From assembly GCA_002353585.1 (NCBI GenBank), contig DEJW01000044.1, positions 1 through 58,095 of the forward strand: a DNA stretch of 58,095 nucleotides. Direction: 5' to 3'. The notes beneath the pieces are model-generated. The model saw nothing but the letters and a program-made list of their open reading frames with translations, was not told the DNA's origin and did no database searches. Positions 1 through 8,989 of the stretch are shown in pieces. A program made the position numbers and the translations under genes. Positions within the stretch are counted from its first letter, which is position 1. Each line of letters starts with the position of its first letter. Source of the DNA: Prevotellaceae bacterium UBA2738 (lineage in GTDB: Bacteria; Bacteroidota; Bacteroidia; Bacteroidales; Bacteroidaceae).

Positions 1-29
1 CTTCTTTTTTAGAATGCTTAATAAGCGAA

Positions 30-66
30 CGAGAGTCATATCAGAAATGATGTGACTCTCGTTTTT
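30..66 (+). terminator. Rho-independent terminator of a gene left of the window
   Basis: A 14-bp stem (30-43 with 48-61, one G-T pair) closes on a GAAA tetraloop and is followed at once by TTTTT at 62-66. The T-run follows on the plus strand, so it should end a rightward gene lying mostly outside the window. The leftward SusD gene ends at 103 and may also use the hairpin, but there is no T-run on that side. Confidence 0.85.
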
Positions 67-102
67 GTGTGGTTATTCTAACTCTTATGCTCAGGAATTA
101 TT

Positions 103-1695
103 TTATTCGTATCCTTTGTTTTGCTTTATGTTGTGATTGAGAGAGATAACGTTAGAAGGAATAGGGAATACTATGGTATGGATGGGTTGATATCGATTGA
201 AACGTATCATATCGTTGCGACGCCAACCTTCCCAAGCAAGTTCGAGTAGTCGTTCCTCATAGATATTGTCGAGAGTTGCTTCACGTGATGGCATCTCGGC
301 ACGTGAGCGTATCATGTCAAGATATTCCTGGGCACCTGTCTCGCCATTGCGAAGGAGCGCCTCCGCCTTCATGAGCAGTACATCTGCATAACGGAAGATG
401 ACGATGTCGTTGTTCATGAGTTTGCCTTTCTGTGAGGCATTTTCATCTATCTCATATTTTTTCATTCGTGCTCCTGCGGTTTCGAGGTATGGACTACCTT
501 TGAGGTCAATTTTTACTTCTTCAGGATAATAGCGAAGTGGCTGTCCGAGACGGTCTGTGCATGATGCACCACCTTTACCGACTGCTATGCCGCCCCAATA
601 GTTGAGGTCGAAGCGTTTGTCTTGGTCATTTTTGCCAAAATGAAATACTTGAAGGGCTGTGAGTGAAGCTGAGGTACCATTACTACCTGTGAAGCCGAAT
701 GAAGAGGCATGGCGCCAGTGCATAGAGCGCACGATGTGTTGCTGTTGGTTGGAGTAGAGCAGACGGTCCATGGGGATTATCCAGATATTTTCTGTACCGT
801 TTTCGTTATAGATTTTGAAATTGTCAATGTAGTGTGTGGAGAGTGAGTAGTCTAAATCATCTATTTGGTTGCAGTAGTATTGGCATGCCTGCCATGCATT
901 CATTGTTTCATCATTGATTTTGAATGTCATTGCTTTGCCGTCAGGATATGGTGATTGAGTCCAGTCGTCGTTGCAATAGATTTCAGCGTTGAGGTAGAGT
1001 TTGGCTAAGACGAAATAGGCTACGGGAAGGGTTACTCTGCCGTAATAATCGCCTGTGGCGGTACTGTTACTCTTATTGAGCCAGGGGCAGACTGCTTCGA
1101 GTTCGGTGCGTACAAAGTCGAAGACCTGTGAGCGTTCAGACTGTGTCACCTCGTTCATAGACACTGTTGTAGATGTGACGATGGGCACTCTGCCGAAGAG
1201 GTCGAGTAAATACCAATAGTATATGGCGCGGAGGGCTCTGACTTCTGCTATGTAACGCTCTTGTTGTATCTTAATAAGCAGATCCTGATGGCGATTGATT
1301 ATTTCGATGGATCTGTTGCACTGGGCTATAACTTTATACAGGTAGTACCATGAGTTCTTTATCATTTCATGACCAGGAGACCAAGTGTGGAAATAGAGGT
1401 CTTGCCAGATACCTCCATCATACCAGTCGACGCCTCGTGTGGGCATGATTGCCTCGTCGGAAGCGAAGGTGTTGAGGTCATAGACACCTCGGCAAGTGCC
1501 TTGCAGTCCATCACCATCGTTATAGCCTCCGATATAGCTATAAAGCATAAGTACGGCATTCTGATATACAGCCTGCGCATCGGTGTATATTAGTTCTTCG
1601 TCTATCTGATCTTTTGGATGCTCCTCGAGTGAGCACGAAGAACACATAAGAGTGAGTGATGAAAGGAGAACGAGAGTGTATAGGTAGTATCTCAT
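103..1695 (-). CDS. SusD-like outer-membrane glycan-binding lipoprotein
   Basis: SusD/RagB-family lipoprotein of 530 residues, the usual family size. Partner of the SusC porin encoded just upstream; the family forms the surface lid that captures a glycan or peptide for import. Seen: a hydrophobic N-terminus ending in a Cys cluster (most likely lipid-anchored Cys21, preceded by Ser-Ser), an N-terminal helical TPR-like part, and the C-terminal family pattern (RYADVLLMKAEALLR near residue 435, then ERLLELAWEGWRRNDMIRF), typical of RagB/SusD. It starts 17 nt after the SusC stop, so the two are surely co-transcribed. No hybrid two-component sensor, ECF sigma or anti-sigma gene and no glycoside hydrolase lies beside the pair, so the ligand cannot be told. 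No gene follows it in the window. Confidence 0.93.
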   Translation of the reverse strand: MRYYLYTLVLLSSLTLMCSSCSLEEHPKDQIDEELIYTDAQAVYQNAVLMLYSYIGGYNDGDGLQGTCRGVYDLNTFASDEAIMPTRGVDWYDGGIWQDLYFHTWSPGHEMIKNSWYYLYKVIAQCNRSIEIINRHQDLLIKIQQERYIAEVRALRAIYYWYLLDLFGRVPIVTSTTVSMNEVTQSERSQVFDFVRTELEAVCPWLNKSNSTATGDYYGRVTLPVAYFVLAKLYLNAEIYCNDDWTQSPYPDGKAMTFKINDETMNAWQACQYYCNQIDDLDYSLSTHYIDNFKIYNENGTENIWIIPMDRLLYSNQQQHIVRSMHWRHASSFGFTGSNGTSASLTALQVFHFGKNDQDKRFDLNYWGGIAVGKGGASCTDRLGQPLRYYPEEVKIDLKGSPYLETAGARMKKYEIDENASQKGKLMNNDIVIFRYADVLLMKAEALLRNGETGAQEYLDMIRSRAEMPSREATLDNIYEERLLELAWEGWRRNDMIRFNRYQPIHTIVFPIPSNVISLNHNIKQNKGYE

Positions 1696-1712
1696 GATTG
1701 GGAAGGGTCGGC

Positions 1713-4367
1713 TTAGAATTGAACGCTGATACCCAGGGAGTATGTGCGATATACGGGTAGTGACCTCTTATCATCAATGCCGAGGGTGTTGTTGACCACG
1801 CTGGAGTTAATGAGCGGGGTGAGTCCTGAGTATCCTGTGAATGTATGTAGATTATTGACAGAGGCAGAGAGACGCATCTGCTGAATATGACGTGACTTGA
1901 TAGGTATAAGCCAACCGATAGTGACGTAGTCGATATTTAGGTAGTCGCCACGTTCAAGCCAGTAGTCGCTGATAGTTTGGTCTTGAATGTTCTGTTCGGG
2001 TGCGCCTTGCATCACATTATAGTTAGGCAAGGAGAGCATATTGTTATAGCTGAGTGCTGTGCCGTTGAAGATGTGATGACCGAAGGCACCATTAGCCTGC
2101 ATGGCGATGTCCCACTGCTTGTAACGGTAGGAGATATTTATACCAAGACGTGCCTTAGGCATAGCCTGTCCACAGATGTATTTTTCTTTGGTCACATCAT
2201 AACGCTTTGAGCCGTCGGGGGCGGTAACGAGTCCGTTGCAATGGGGCAGATAGAACACGCCAAGTGGCTCACCTACTATCTGATATACTGCTGTAGAACC
2301 GCCATGGAATCCTGCTCCACTCAACCCCGCAATACCCTTAATGGCAGGAGCGGTGAGGTGCTGACCATTATAGTCACCGTCGAGTGAAATCAGTTTATTG
2401 CGTTCAAAGGAGAGGTTCATGCCGAAACTGAGTTCGGAATCGCTACGCTTGAATGGTATAATACCGAAGCCTATCTCGAAACCGCTGTTGCGCATAACAC
2501 CGAGGTTAGCCAACATCTTGTCGTAAGTGAATGGAGGTACGGGAACATCATACATATAGAGCATATCAGTGATGCGAGAATAGTAATAATCCATGTAGAG
2601 GATTATTCGCTTATCCCAAAAGGCTGCATTCAGTCCAACGTTAAATGTATGCTTAACCTCCCATTTCAGGTCAGGATTGGCATTGCGAATGACTGATAGG
2701 GCGGTGACTGTCTTGCCACCTGTATTGATAACGCCATTAGGAGCTACTAACTGCATAGAATTGTAAGCATCGATGCCACCGAGGTTACCTGAGAGACCAT
2801 AGCCCATGCGTAGCTTGATGTAATTAACAAAGGACTGCTGAGAACCGTCGAGCTCCTTGTCCCATATCAACCATGAACCGCTGACGGAGGGGAAAAATCC
2901 CCAGCGGTTGTTCTTGCCAACCTTAGACGAACCGTCGGTACGTGCGCTGAGGGTGAGGCTATAACGCTGCAGAAGGGAATAGTTAGCCTTGAACAGGAAT
3001 GAACCCAGATGTGAGTCGCTATAGAAAGAACCTGTGCCCTCCCAGGGACGCAGTGCACCAGCTGCAAGGTTGTCATAACCGAAAGCATCAGTGGTGAAAC
3101 CTGTAGCTGTAACGTGGAAACCCTTAGACTTGACATAGAGTATCTCACCCATAGCAGTGAGATTGAGTTGAGATGTAGGGAACTTAAAAATCTTCTCAAT
3201 AGCAATGTTGCCGAGAATCTCAGTTTTTTTTGCATCGGCACGATATGCCTCCTTGCTGTAATAATGGGCTCGGTCAAATGAAGTATAGGTGTAGCTGGCA
3301 AGAGCTGTGAGATTCATATCATACCCCAAATTAGTTTTAGCACGTATGTGGGCGTTGAGGGCAGAGGTCTCGTCATCATCCTCCATATTGACCACATTAT
3401 TTGGATTGCTAATCCAGTTGGATTCCGTTATGTTTTCATACTGTCCTTTCTCATTTTTGCCTTCGGGAAAAGTTGGGTTGAAGGCAGCAGCAGAGTAAAG
3501 TAGTTTCTGGCGTGCTGGCAGTAGGTCAGCATACTGAATGTTACCAAAAACACCAATGTCGAAAGTAACTCTCTCGTCAAAGGCTCGTTGGGTGATGTCG
3601 AGTTTAGCGATATAGGTGCGCAGGTCGTTGTTGCGGATGATGGTCTTATGGTTACGCATGCCAAGGGAACAGCGGTAGTTACTGTTCTCAGAGCCTCCAC
3701 CAAATGAAACGTGATGATTATGGCTGAAGCCGGTGCGAGTGATAGCCTCAATGAAATCGGTATCATAGCCACGGTCAATGATGGATACATTCATCTGTTG
3801 TGCAGCCTGTCTAAACTCGTTGGCATTAAGCATGTTGAGCCATTTGTGCTTAGCCTCTATACCAAATATACCATCATATGAAATATGGAAACGTCCGCTC
3901 TTACCCTTTTTAGTAGTAACCTCTATCACACCAGCCGCGCCACGACTGCCATACTGAGATGTTTCTGAGGCATTCTTGAGTACAGTAATACTCTCGATAT
4001 CAGGTGGATAGATAGTTGAAAGTGTGGCGAGGTCGCTTGCCACACCATCGATGATAACCAAAGGGTCATTGCCACCAGTTAGCGAGGTGGTACCACGAAC
4101 TCGAACGGCATTTACCATCACCTCGTGGTTGCTTGTGGTCTGCACCTGCACACCAGCCACCTGACCACTAAGAGCGTCAAGGGAAGAGGTCTGCATGCTC
4201 TTCTTCATCTGCTCTACGTTAACCTGTTCAGCGGGACTTGGTATGGAGCGAATGACTTTATTGGTCTTGCTGGCAGATGCTACCGTAACGGTATCAGTCT
4301 GATTAGACTTTTGACCATAAGCGGCAACAGCTACAGCAAATGTTGCGATGAGTATAAGTTTTTTCAT
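1713..4367 (-). CDS. SusC/RagA-family TonB-dependent outer-membrane transporter
   Basis: TonB-dependent receptor of 884 residues that, with SusD, would import an oligosaccharide or peptide across the outer membrane. Seen: a signal peptide of about 18 residues, then almost directly the plug domain with the SusC hallmark DPLVIIDGV, the VLKNASETSQYGSRGAAGVIEV segment at the end of the plug, and a long barrel ending in aromatic VQF. The N-terminal carboxypeptidase-regulatory-like domain of most SusC proteins (about 80-100 residues) is absent, which explains the short length. The start lies only 3 nt after the ndk stop, so it appears to be read from the same transcript as ndk and galM. Substrate unknown. 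Confidence 0.93.
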   Translation of the reverse strand: MKKLILIATFAVAVAAYGQKSNQTDTVTVASASKTNKVIRSIPSPAEQVNVEQMKKSMQTSSLDALSGQVAGVQVQTTSNHEVMVNAVRVRGTTSLTGGNDPLVIIDGVASDLATLSTIYPPDIESITVLKNASETSQYGSRGAAGVIEVTTKKGKSGRFHISYDGIFGIEAKHKWLNMLNANEFRQAAQQMNVSIIDRGYDTDFIEAITRTGFSHNHHVSFGGGSENSNYRCSLGMRNHKTIIRNNDLRTYIAKLDITQRAFDERVTFDIGVFGNIQYADLLPARQKLLYSAAAFNPTFPEGKNEKGQYENITESNWISNPNNVVNMEDDDETSALNAHIRAKTNLGYDMNLTALASYTYTSFDRAHYYSKEAYRADAKKTEILGNIAIEKIFKFPTSQLNLTAMGEILYVKSKGFHVTATGFTTDAFGYDNLAAGALRPWEGTGSFYSDSHLGSFLFKANYSLLQRYSLTLSARTDGSSKVGKNNRWGFFPSVSGSWLIWDKELDGSQQSFVNYIKLRMGYGLSGNLGGIDAYNSMQLVAPNGVINTGGKTVTALSVIRNANPDLKWEVKHTFNVGLNAAFWDKRIILYMDYYYSRITDMLYMYDVPVPPFTYDKMLANLGVMRNSGFEIGFGIIPFKRSDSELSFGMNLSFERNKLISLDGDYNGQHLTAPAIKGIAGLSGAGFHGGSTAVYQIVGEPLGVFYLPHCNGLVTAPDGSKRYDVTKEKYICGQAMPKARLGINISYRYKQWDIAMQANGAFGHHIFNGTALSYNNMLSLPNYNVMQGAPEQNIQDQTISDYWLERGDYLNIDYVTIGWLIPIKSRHIQQMRLSASVNNLHTFTGYSGLTPLINSSVVNNTLGIDDKRSLPVYRTYSLGISVQF

Positions 4368-4370
4368 TAC

Positions 4371-4832
4371 TTATAGTTCGTCAGCAGCATAAAGAAAAGA
4401 GAATTGTGGCTGAGGATAGTCAAATATTTCGTCTTCCTTAAAGAAACGTTGCAGTTCAATTTTTGCAGTCTCAATGGAGTCGCTGGTGTGAACGATATTC
4501 TCTTGAAATGACATAGAGAAATCTCCACGAATGGTGCCAGGCATAGCCTTACGTCCGTTGGTTACACCAGCCATTTGGCGAACCACCTCGACAGCTTCCA
4601 CACCCTCATAGCAACAAACTATTACGGGAGTGACCATCATAGCATCCTTCAGTTGCTGAAAGAAAGGCTTGCCAGCATGCTGGGCATAGTGCTGGCTCAT
4701 CTGTTCGTCTGTGAGCTGACACATTTTCATACCACAGAGACGGAGTCCTTTCTGTTCAAAGCGTTTGGTAACTTCGCCTACCAGTCCGCGCTGCAGGCAT
4801 GATGGCTTGAGTATTACAAGAGTTTTTTCCAT
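4371..4832 (-). CDS. ndk: Nucleoside diphosphate kinase
   Basis: Transfers the gamma phosphate of ATP to nucleoside diphosphates through a phospho-histidine; cytoplasmic. The 153-residue protein has the N-terminal EKTLVILKP strand, the family segment GVTNGRKAMPGTIRGDF and the active-site signature NIVHTSDS with His115 (usual form NxxHGSDS). Length is slightly above the usual 140-150, with a short C-terminal tail. It begins 17 nt after galM stops and ends 3 nt before the SusC start. A housekeeping kinase leading into a Sus pair is an unusual neighbour choice and implies shared transcription, though no translational overlap. Confidence 0.96.
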   Translation of the reverse strand: MEKTLVILKPSCLQRGLVGEVTKRFEQKGLRLCGMKMCQLTDEQMSQHYAQHAGKPFFQQLKDAMMVTPVIVCCYEGVEAVEVVRQMAGVTNGRKAMPGTIRGDFSMSFQENIVHTSDSIETAKIELQRFFKEDEIFDYPQPQFSFLYAADEL

Positions 4833-4849
4833 TGTTATGGGGAGTATTT

Positions 4850-5968
4850 TTAAAATGCAGAAAACTTAAATATCGTTGTGCTGTGGAATGTCTCTCCAGG
4901 ATTTAGCTGTGTGGAAGGCCACTGAGGATTATTAGGAGAGTCGGTGAAGTGCATAGTTTCAAAGCAGATGGCATTCTGCTTGATATATGGCTTGCCTTGT
5001 TTGCCTATGATAGAACCGTTATGACTGTTGGCAGTATAAATCTGCATGGCAGGTTCTGTGGTATATACTTCCATTGAGATGCCTGTTGATATGTCAGTTA
5101 GACGTGCCACAGGAGTACGGAGTCCATTGATGTTATTGAGTTTGTAGCAGTGGTCGTACCCCTTGGTCACCTTCAGTTGTTCGTTGTCGGCATTGATACG
5201 TTGACCTATTGGGGTGGGGTGACGGAAATCGAAGGGGGTGTCAGTGACACTTGCCAGTTTTCCTGTAACCTGTTTGCTTGAGTTATAAAGTGCTGTACTG
5301 TCGCTGTTTATCCACAAGAGCTCATCGTGCACGGTCTCGCCAAGGTTTGCCGAGAGGTTGAAGAAGGAGTGGTTGGAGGGGTTGAGCACGGTGGGCTTGG
5401 TTGTGGTGGCAGCATAGTCGATGCGCAGGGCATCATGTTGCAGAGTATAGGTGACATCGAGCGTTAGTTCACCAGGGAATCCATTCTCTCCGTCAGGAGA
5501 TACGAAGCGCAGTGTACAGGTAGTGTCATTATGAGATGTGATTGTCCAAAACTGCTGAGAGAAACCTGGTGTACCACCATGAGAGCAGTCTCCATTGCCA
5601 CCTACCTGAAGTTGATAGGTCTCTGTATGTATTTTCTTGCCTTGCAAGCGTAGCTTCGCGTCCGATGACTTGCCTTCTTTGTATGTTATAGGTAGTTTGC
5701 CCCCTAAGATGCGTCCGATATATCGTCCTACGGTAGCACCAAAGTTCTGCTTCTTCTTGGTGTAGGTATCGAGAGTGTCGAAGCCGAGCACCATGTCCTG
5801 TCCGGCAAACTTAAGAGCCTGGATGCGTGCGCCATAGTTGATAACGTTCATCTCCATATTGCCATTGTGCAGAGAGCATAGCTGCATATCTTGCGCGTTG
5901 GCAACAGAATTGAAGATTGAAAACTGAAAATTGAGAATTATGATTACAACAGCTATTCTTTTTATCAT
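4850..5968 (-). CDS. galM: Secreted or periplasmic aldose 1-epimerase (mutarotase)
   Basis: GalM-family mutarotase interconverting alpha and beta anomers of hexoses such as galactose or glucose. Family motifs in order: HGGTPGF, NPSNHSFFNLS (catalytic His), GYDHCYKL, and the C-terminal FETMHFTDSPN with PGETFHSTT holding the catalytic acid region. An N-terminal hydrophobic stretch ending ANAQ predicts export to the periplasm, common in Bacteroidetes galM. The core of that signal peptide (residues about 10-20) is encoded by a heptanucleotide tandem tract at 5908-5940. It lies 29 nt after hisC and 17 nt before ndk in the same-strand array. Confidence 0.93.
   Translation of the reverse strand: MIKRIAVVIIILNFQFSIFNSVANAQDMQLCSLHNGNMEMNVINYGARIQALKFAGQDMVLGFDTLDTYTKKKQNFGATVGRYIGRILGGKLPITYKEGKSSDAKLRLQGKKIHTETYQLQVGGNGDCSHGGTPGFSQQFWTITSHNDTTCTLRFVSPDGENGFPGELTLDVTYTLQHDALRIDYAATTTKPTVLNPSNHSFFNLSANLGETVHDELLWINSDSTALYNSSKQVTGKLASVTDTPFDFRHPTPIGQRINADNEQLKVTKGYDHCYKLNNINGLRTPVARLTDISTGISMEVYTTEPAMQIYTANSHNGSIIGKQGKPYIKQNAICFETMHFTDSPNNPQWPSTQLNPGETFHSTTIFKFSAF
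5908..5940 (-). repeat. Heptamer tandem tract inside the galM signal sequence
   Basis: On the minus strand this reads as phased 7-nt units ATTCTCA, ATTTTCA, GTTTTCA, ATCTTCA plus a partial unit. It encodes the hydrophobic core of the GalM signal peptide. Same unit family as the tracts at 24233, 28661, 41559 and 42655, all reading AYTNTCA in the sense of the downstream or containing gene. Confidence 0.8.
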
Positions 5969-5997
5969 ATCATCTATAATCTTTTATCTATAATTTC

Positions 5998-7032
5998 TCA
6001 AATAGACCTTAGTGCTCCGAGCAGTTCGTTATTTTCATCTCTGGTGCCGATAGTGATGCGAAGACAGTTCTGGCAGAGAGATACGCGGGTACGGTTGCGC
6101 ACTATGATGCCTTTCTCAACGAGGTAGTCGTAAATCTTCTGTGCATCAGTAACCTTAGCAAGGAAGAAATTAGCATCAGTAGGATAGACCTTCTCGCAAA
6201 TCTTCAGTTCGCCGAAGGCTCCTATCATACGACTGCGCTCCTGCAATAGCAGTTTTACCCATTGCTCCACATCATAGGTGTTGTTGAGACGGTTGAGTGC
6301 CTGCTGCTGTGTGAGCAGATTCACGTTATAAGGATACTTCACCTTATTATACATTGAGATAATCTCTTTTGAGGCGAATGCCATTCCCAAACGTATAGCA
6401 GCAGAGCCCCATGCCTTGGACAGTGTCTGGAGCACGATTAGGTTAGGGTACTTGTCGAGCATGCGTGATATGGTGACTTCGCGGGAGAAATCGATGTAGG
6501 CCTCGTCAACGATTACCAGACCGTCAAACTGCTCTATGACCTTGATTATCTCGCTGCGGTTGATGTTGTTGCCAGTAGGGTTGTTGGGGCTACATATCCA
6601 TATTGCCTTAGTGTTCTTGTCGCAGACGGAGAGAAGGTTCTCGGCTGAGACTTGAAAGTTGTCGTCGAGCATCACCTCACGGTATTCCACATTGTTGATG
6701 TCGGCACAAACCTTATACATGCCGTAGGTAGGGCAGATAGCTACTACGTTATCCTTCTGAGGTTCGCAGAAACAGCGGTAAACGAGGTCGATAGCCTCGT
6801 CGGAACCGTTGCCGAGGAAGATACATTCGGTAGGCACACCTTTAATCTTGCTGAGTTTCTCTTTCACCTCTTCCTGCAGTGGATCGGGATAGCGGTTGTA
6901 AGGATTGTTGTAGGGATTCTCATTGGCATCCAGAAATACGTGCGCAGCATGTCCGCTGTATTCGTTACGTGCACTTGAGTAAGGTGCCAGTGACCAGATG
7001 TTAGGTCTTGTAAGTTCTTGTAGTGACTTCAT
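5998..7032 (-). CDS. hisC: Histidinol-phosphate aminotransferase
   Basis: PLP enzyme converting imidazole-acetol phosphate and glutamate to histidinol phosphate and 2-oxoglutarate. The 344-residue length is standard. Seen: NENPYNNP near the N-terminus, GNGSDEAIDL, the SPNNPTGN loop, VDEAYIDF (PLP-ring Asp177), and the PLP lysine K206 in TLSKAWGSAAIRLG. The start overlaps the PatB-like gene by 4 nt (ATGA type), showing translational coupling. hisG and hisD lie in the same array but three non-histidine genes come between hisD and hisC, and hisB is not downstream where it usually sits in Bacteroidetes. Confidence 0.95.
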   Translation of the reverse strand: MKSLQELTRPNIWSLAPYSSARNEYSGHAAHVFLDANENPYNNPYNRYPDPLQEEVKEKLSKIKGVPTECIFLGNGSDEAIDLVYRCFCEPQKDNVVAICPTYGMYKVCADINNVEYREVMLDDNFQVSAENLLSVCDKNTKAIWICSPNNPTGNNINRSEIIKVIEQFDGLVIVDEAYIDFSREVTISRMLDKYPNLIVLQTLSKAWGSAAIRLGMAFASKEIISMYNKVKYPYNVNLLTQQQALNRLNNTYDVEQWVKLLLQERSRMIGAFGELKICEKVYPTDANFFLAKVTDAQKIYDYLVEKGIIVRNRTRVSLCQNCLRITIGTRDENNELLGALRSI

Positions 7033-8162
7033 ATTTTTATCCTTTCGTATGCTTCTTTTAGTCTTGCACGCTGGGTGGCAAGGTTTATGCGTATGTAATG
7101 GTTGTCGCCATACATGCTGCCAGAGTTGATATACACATTACACTTGTCGAGTATGTCCTTGCAGAGTCTGTCGGCATTATCTCCCACATTTATCCAGAGC
7201 AGATAAGTGCCCTCAAGGGGCATTACCTTCCATGAAGGGAAGTGCTCAGCAAAGAAAGCCTTTGTGTAATTGTAATTGGCATAGATGTAGGCATTGAGTT
7301 GTGTGAGCCATTCCTCTCCCTCTTTGGTATATGCTGCCTGCAGGGCTATGACTCCAAAGGGATTGACATCGCACACCTCATTGATGTTTATTGCTCGGTC
7401 TATCCTGCGGCGTATGCTGTCATCGGGACAGATTATGTTGGCAATCTGCAGTCCTGCAATGTTGAATGCCTTCGTGGGCGAAGTGCATACGGCATACAGC
7501 AGCTGCTTGTCCTTGCCCATGTTCACCTTATCGGCTATCGTGGCAAATGGGATGTATCTTTTTCCGCAAGAGGGATTGATGAATTCGCAGTGTATCTCGT
7601 CGGCTATGACGAAGACGTTGTGCTTTTGGCATACTTCTGCAATGTGTGTTAGTTCCTCCTCTGTCCACACGTGCCCAGTAGGGTTATGGGGGTTGCAAAG
7701 GAGCAGGACCTTGACGGATGGGTCGCAACATTTTGCTTCTATATCCTCAAACACACCGATGCGCTCTATGTGGCAGTCGTTGTTGCGGATGCTGGAGAAG
7801 AAACAGTTGTAGGCAGGATTATGAACGAGCACCTTGTCACCAGCCTGTGTCATTGCCTTTATTATGGCTGATACGGCAGGTACTACACCAGAGGTGTATA
7901 TGAACCATTCCTTCTTGATGCCTTGCCATCCATGACGACGGGCAAACCAGTCTATCGTAGCCTGATAGAAAGAGTGGGGCACCATGGTATAGCCGAAGCA
8001 TCCGTGCTCCATGCGCTTCTTCAGTGCATCCATCACGCATGGTGCAGTCTCAAAATCCATATCGGCAACCCATAAGGCAATGGTGTCGTCGTTAGGCATC
8101 TCGTCATACTTACAGCAGTTGGTGCCTCGTCTGTCTATTATTTTGTCAAAGTCGTAACGCAT
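7029..8162 (-). CDS. patB: PatB/MalY-type PLP-dependent C-S lyase (cystathionine beta-lyase family)
   Basis: Fold-type I PLP enzyme of 377 residues. Members cleave C-S bonds of cystathionine or cysteine conjugates, or act as aminotransferases. Seen: the subgroup start MRYDFDKIIDRRGT, ALWVADMDF, HNPAYNCFF, CNPHNPTGHVWTEEEL, IADEIHCEF, and the PLP lysine K231 in SPTKAFNIAGLQ. It overlaps DUF3737 by 25 nt and hisC by 4 nt. Context (an upstream efflux pump and beta-helix protein) would fit turnover of a cysteine conjugate, but an extra aminotransferase role beside hisC cannot be excluded; substrate is not readable from sequence. Confidence 0.88.
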   Translation of the reverse strand: MRYDFDKIIDRRGTNCCKYDEMPNDDTIALWVADMDFETAPCVMDALKKRMEHGCFGYTMVPHSFYQATIDWFARRHGWQGIKKEWFIYTSGVVPAVSAIIKAMTQAGDKVLVHNPAYNCFFSSIRNNDCHIERIGVFEDIEAKCCDPSVKVLLLCNPHNPTGHVWTEEELTHIAEVCQKHNVFVIADEIHCEFINPSCGKRYIPFATIADKVNMGKDKQLLYAVCTSPTKAFNIAGLQIANIICPDDSIRRRIDRAININEVCDVNPFGVIALQAAYTKEGEEWLTQLNAYIYANYNYTKAFFAEHFPSWKVMPLEGTYLLWINVGDNADRLCKDILDKCNVYINSGSMYGDNHYIRINLATQRARLKEAYERIKI

Positions 8163-8989
8163 GCGTCAGCAGGTTGCTTCTGGTTTTCGTCGAATATCAG
8201 CTCGCCAATCTTTCCCTCCACTTTCAGAGTGCCAGATGTAGGGTTCTTTATTGATGTAACATCACCCTTTATATTGCCGTTTACGGTGGAATATTCAAAC
8301 ATCAGGTTGGCATCAGAGCCGAAGGTGCAGTCTTCAAGTGTGAGTCCGTCAACATAGCATAACAGCTGTTCGCCAGTAAGTTGGCAGCGAACGAGTTTTA
8401 TGTTCTTTCCATACCATGCAAGATATTCGCCATTCACCTCGCAGTCAACAAGTGTGACATTTTCAGCCTCCCAAAAGGCATCCTTGGAGTTGATTACAGC
8501 ATTGTGTATCTCCACGTTGTGCGAATACTGAAAGGCATAGTTGCCGTCCTGCCTGTAGTTTTCTATCTTGATGTTATTGGTGTGCATGAACAGGTAGTCG
8601 CAATCTTTGATGGTGACATCCTTCAGGATTACGTTATTGCAGTCCCATAGCATTTCCTCTCCCTTGTTGAACACCGTATTCTCCACACAGATATTCTCCA
8701 TGCGACGGAATAGTTTTGGTGCATCCACCTTGCAGTTTGTCATACGGCAGTCCTTAGAATACCACAGGCTGGAGCGTGCACTCTCGTTGAAGTAGCAGTT
8801 GTTAATCTTGAATCCGTATGTTTCCCAGAAAACGTACTTGCCTTCAAAGGTGCAGTCTTCTGCCTCAATATTGCTTGATTCCTTGATTGACGATTCTCCC
8901 ACGTGTATAGTTACGTTCTCAAGACGCAGATCGTGAGAACAGTACAATGGGCGTTCGCCACCATACTCTTTATCTTTTATTGTTGTCAT
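8138..8989 (-). CDS. DUF3737 right-handed beta-helix protein
   Basis: A 283-residue protein of the DUF3737 family, function unknown. Seen: no signal peptide or membrane span, and about ten short repeats in which a stretch such as NVTLVDCEVNGEYLAW or NCKVDAPKLF recurs every 20-22 residues. This is the stacking pattern of a parallel beta-helix, related in shape to pectate lyases but without their catalytic motifs. It overlaps the MATE gene by 20 nt and the PatB-like gene by 25 nt, so the three are translationally coupled and probably act together. From memory the family often lies beside PatB/MalY-type enzymes; I could not check this. Confidence 0.85.
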   Translation of the reverse strand: MTTIKDKEYGGERPLYCSHDLRLENVTIHVGESSIKESSNIEAEDCTFEGKYVFWETYGFKINNCYFNESARSSLWYSKDCRMTNCKVDAPKLFRRMENICVENTVFNKGEEMLWDCNNVILKDVTIKDCDYLFMHTNNIKIENYRQDGNYAFQYSHNVEIHNAVINSKDAFWEAENVTLVDCEVNGEYLAWYGKNIKLVRCQLTGEQLLCYVDGLTLEDCTFGSDANLMFEYSTVNGNIKGDVTSIKNPTSGTLKVEGKIGELIFDENQKQPADACVTTLTK

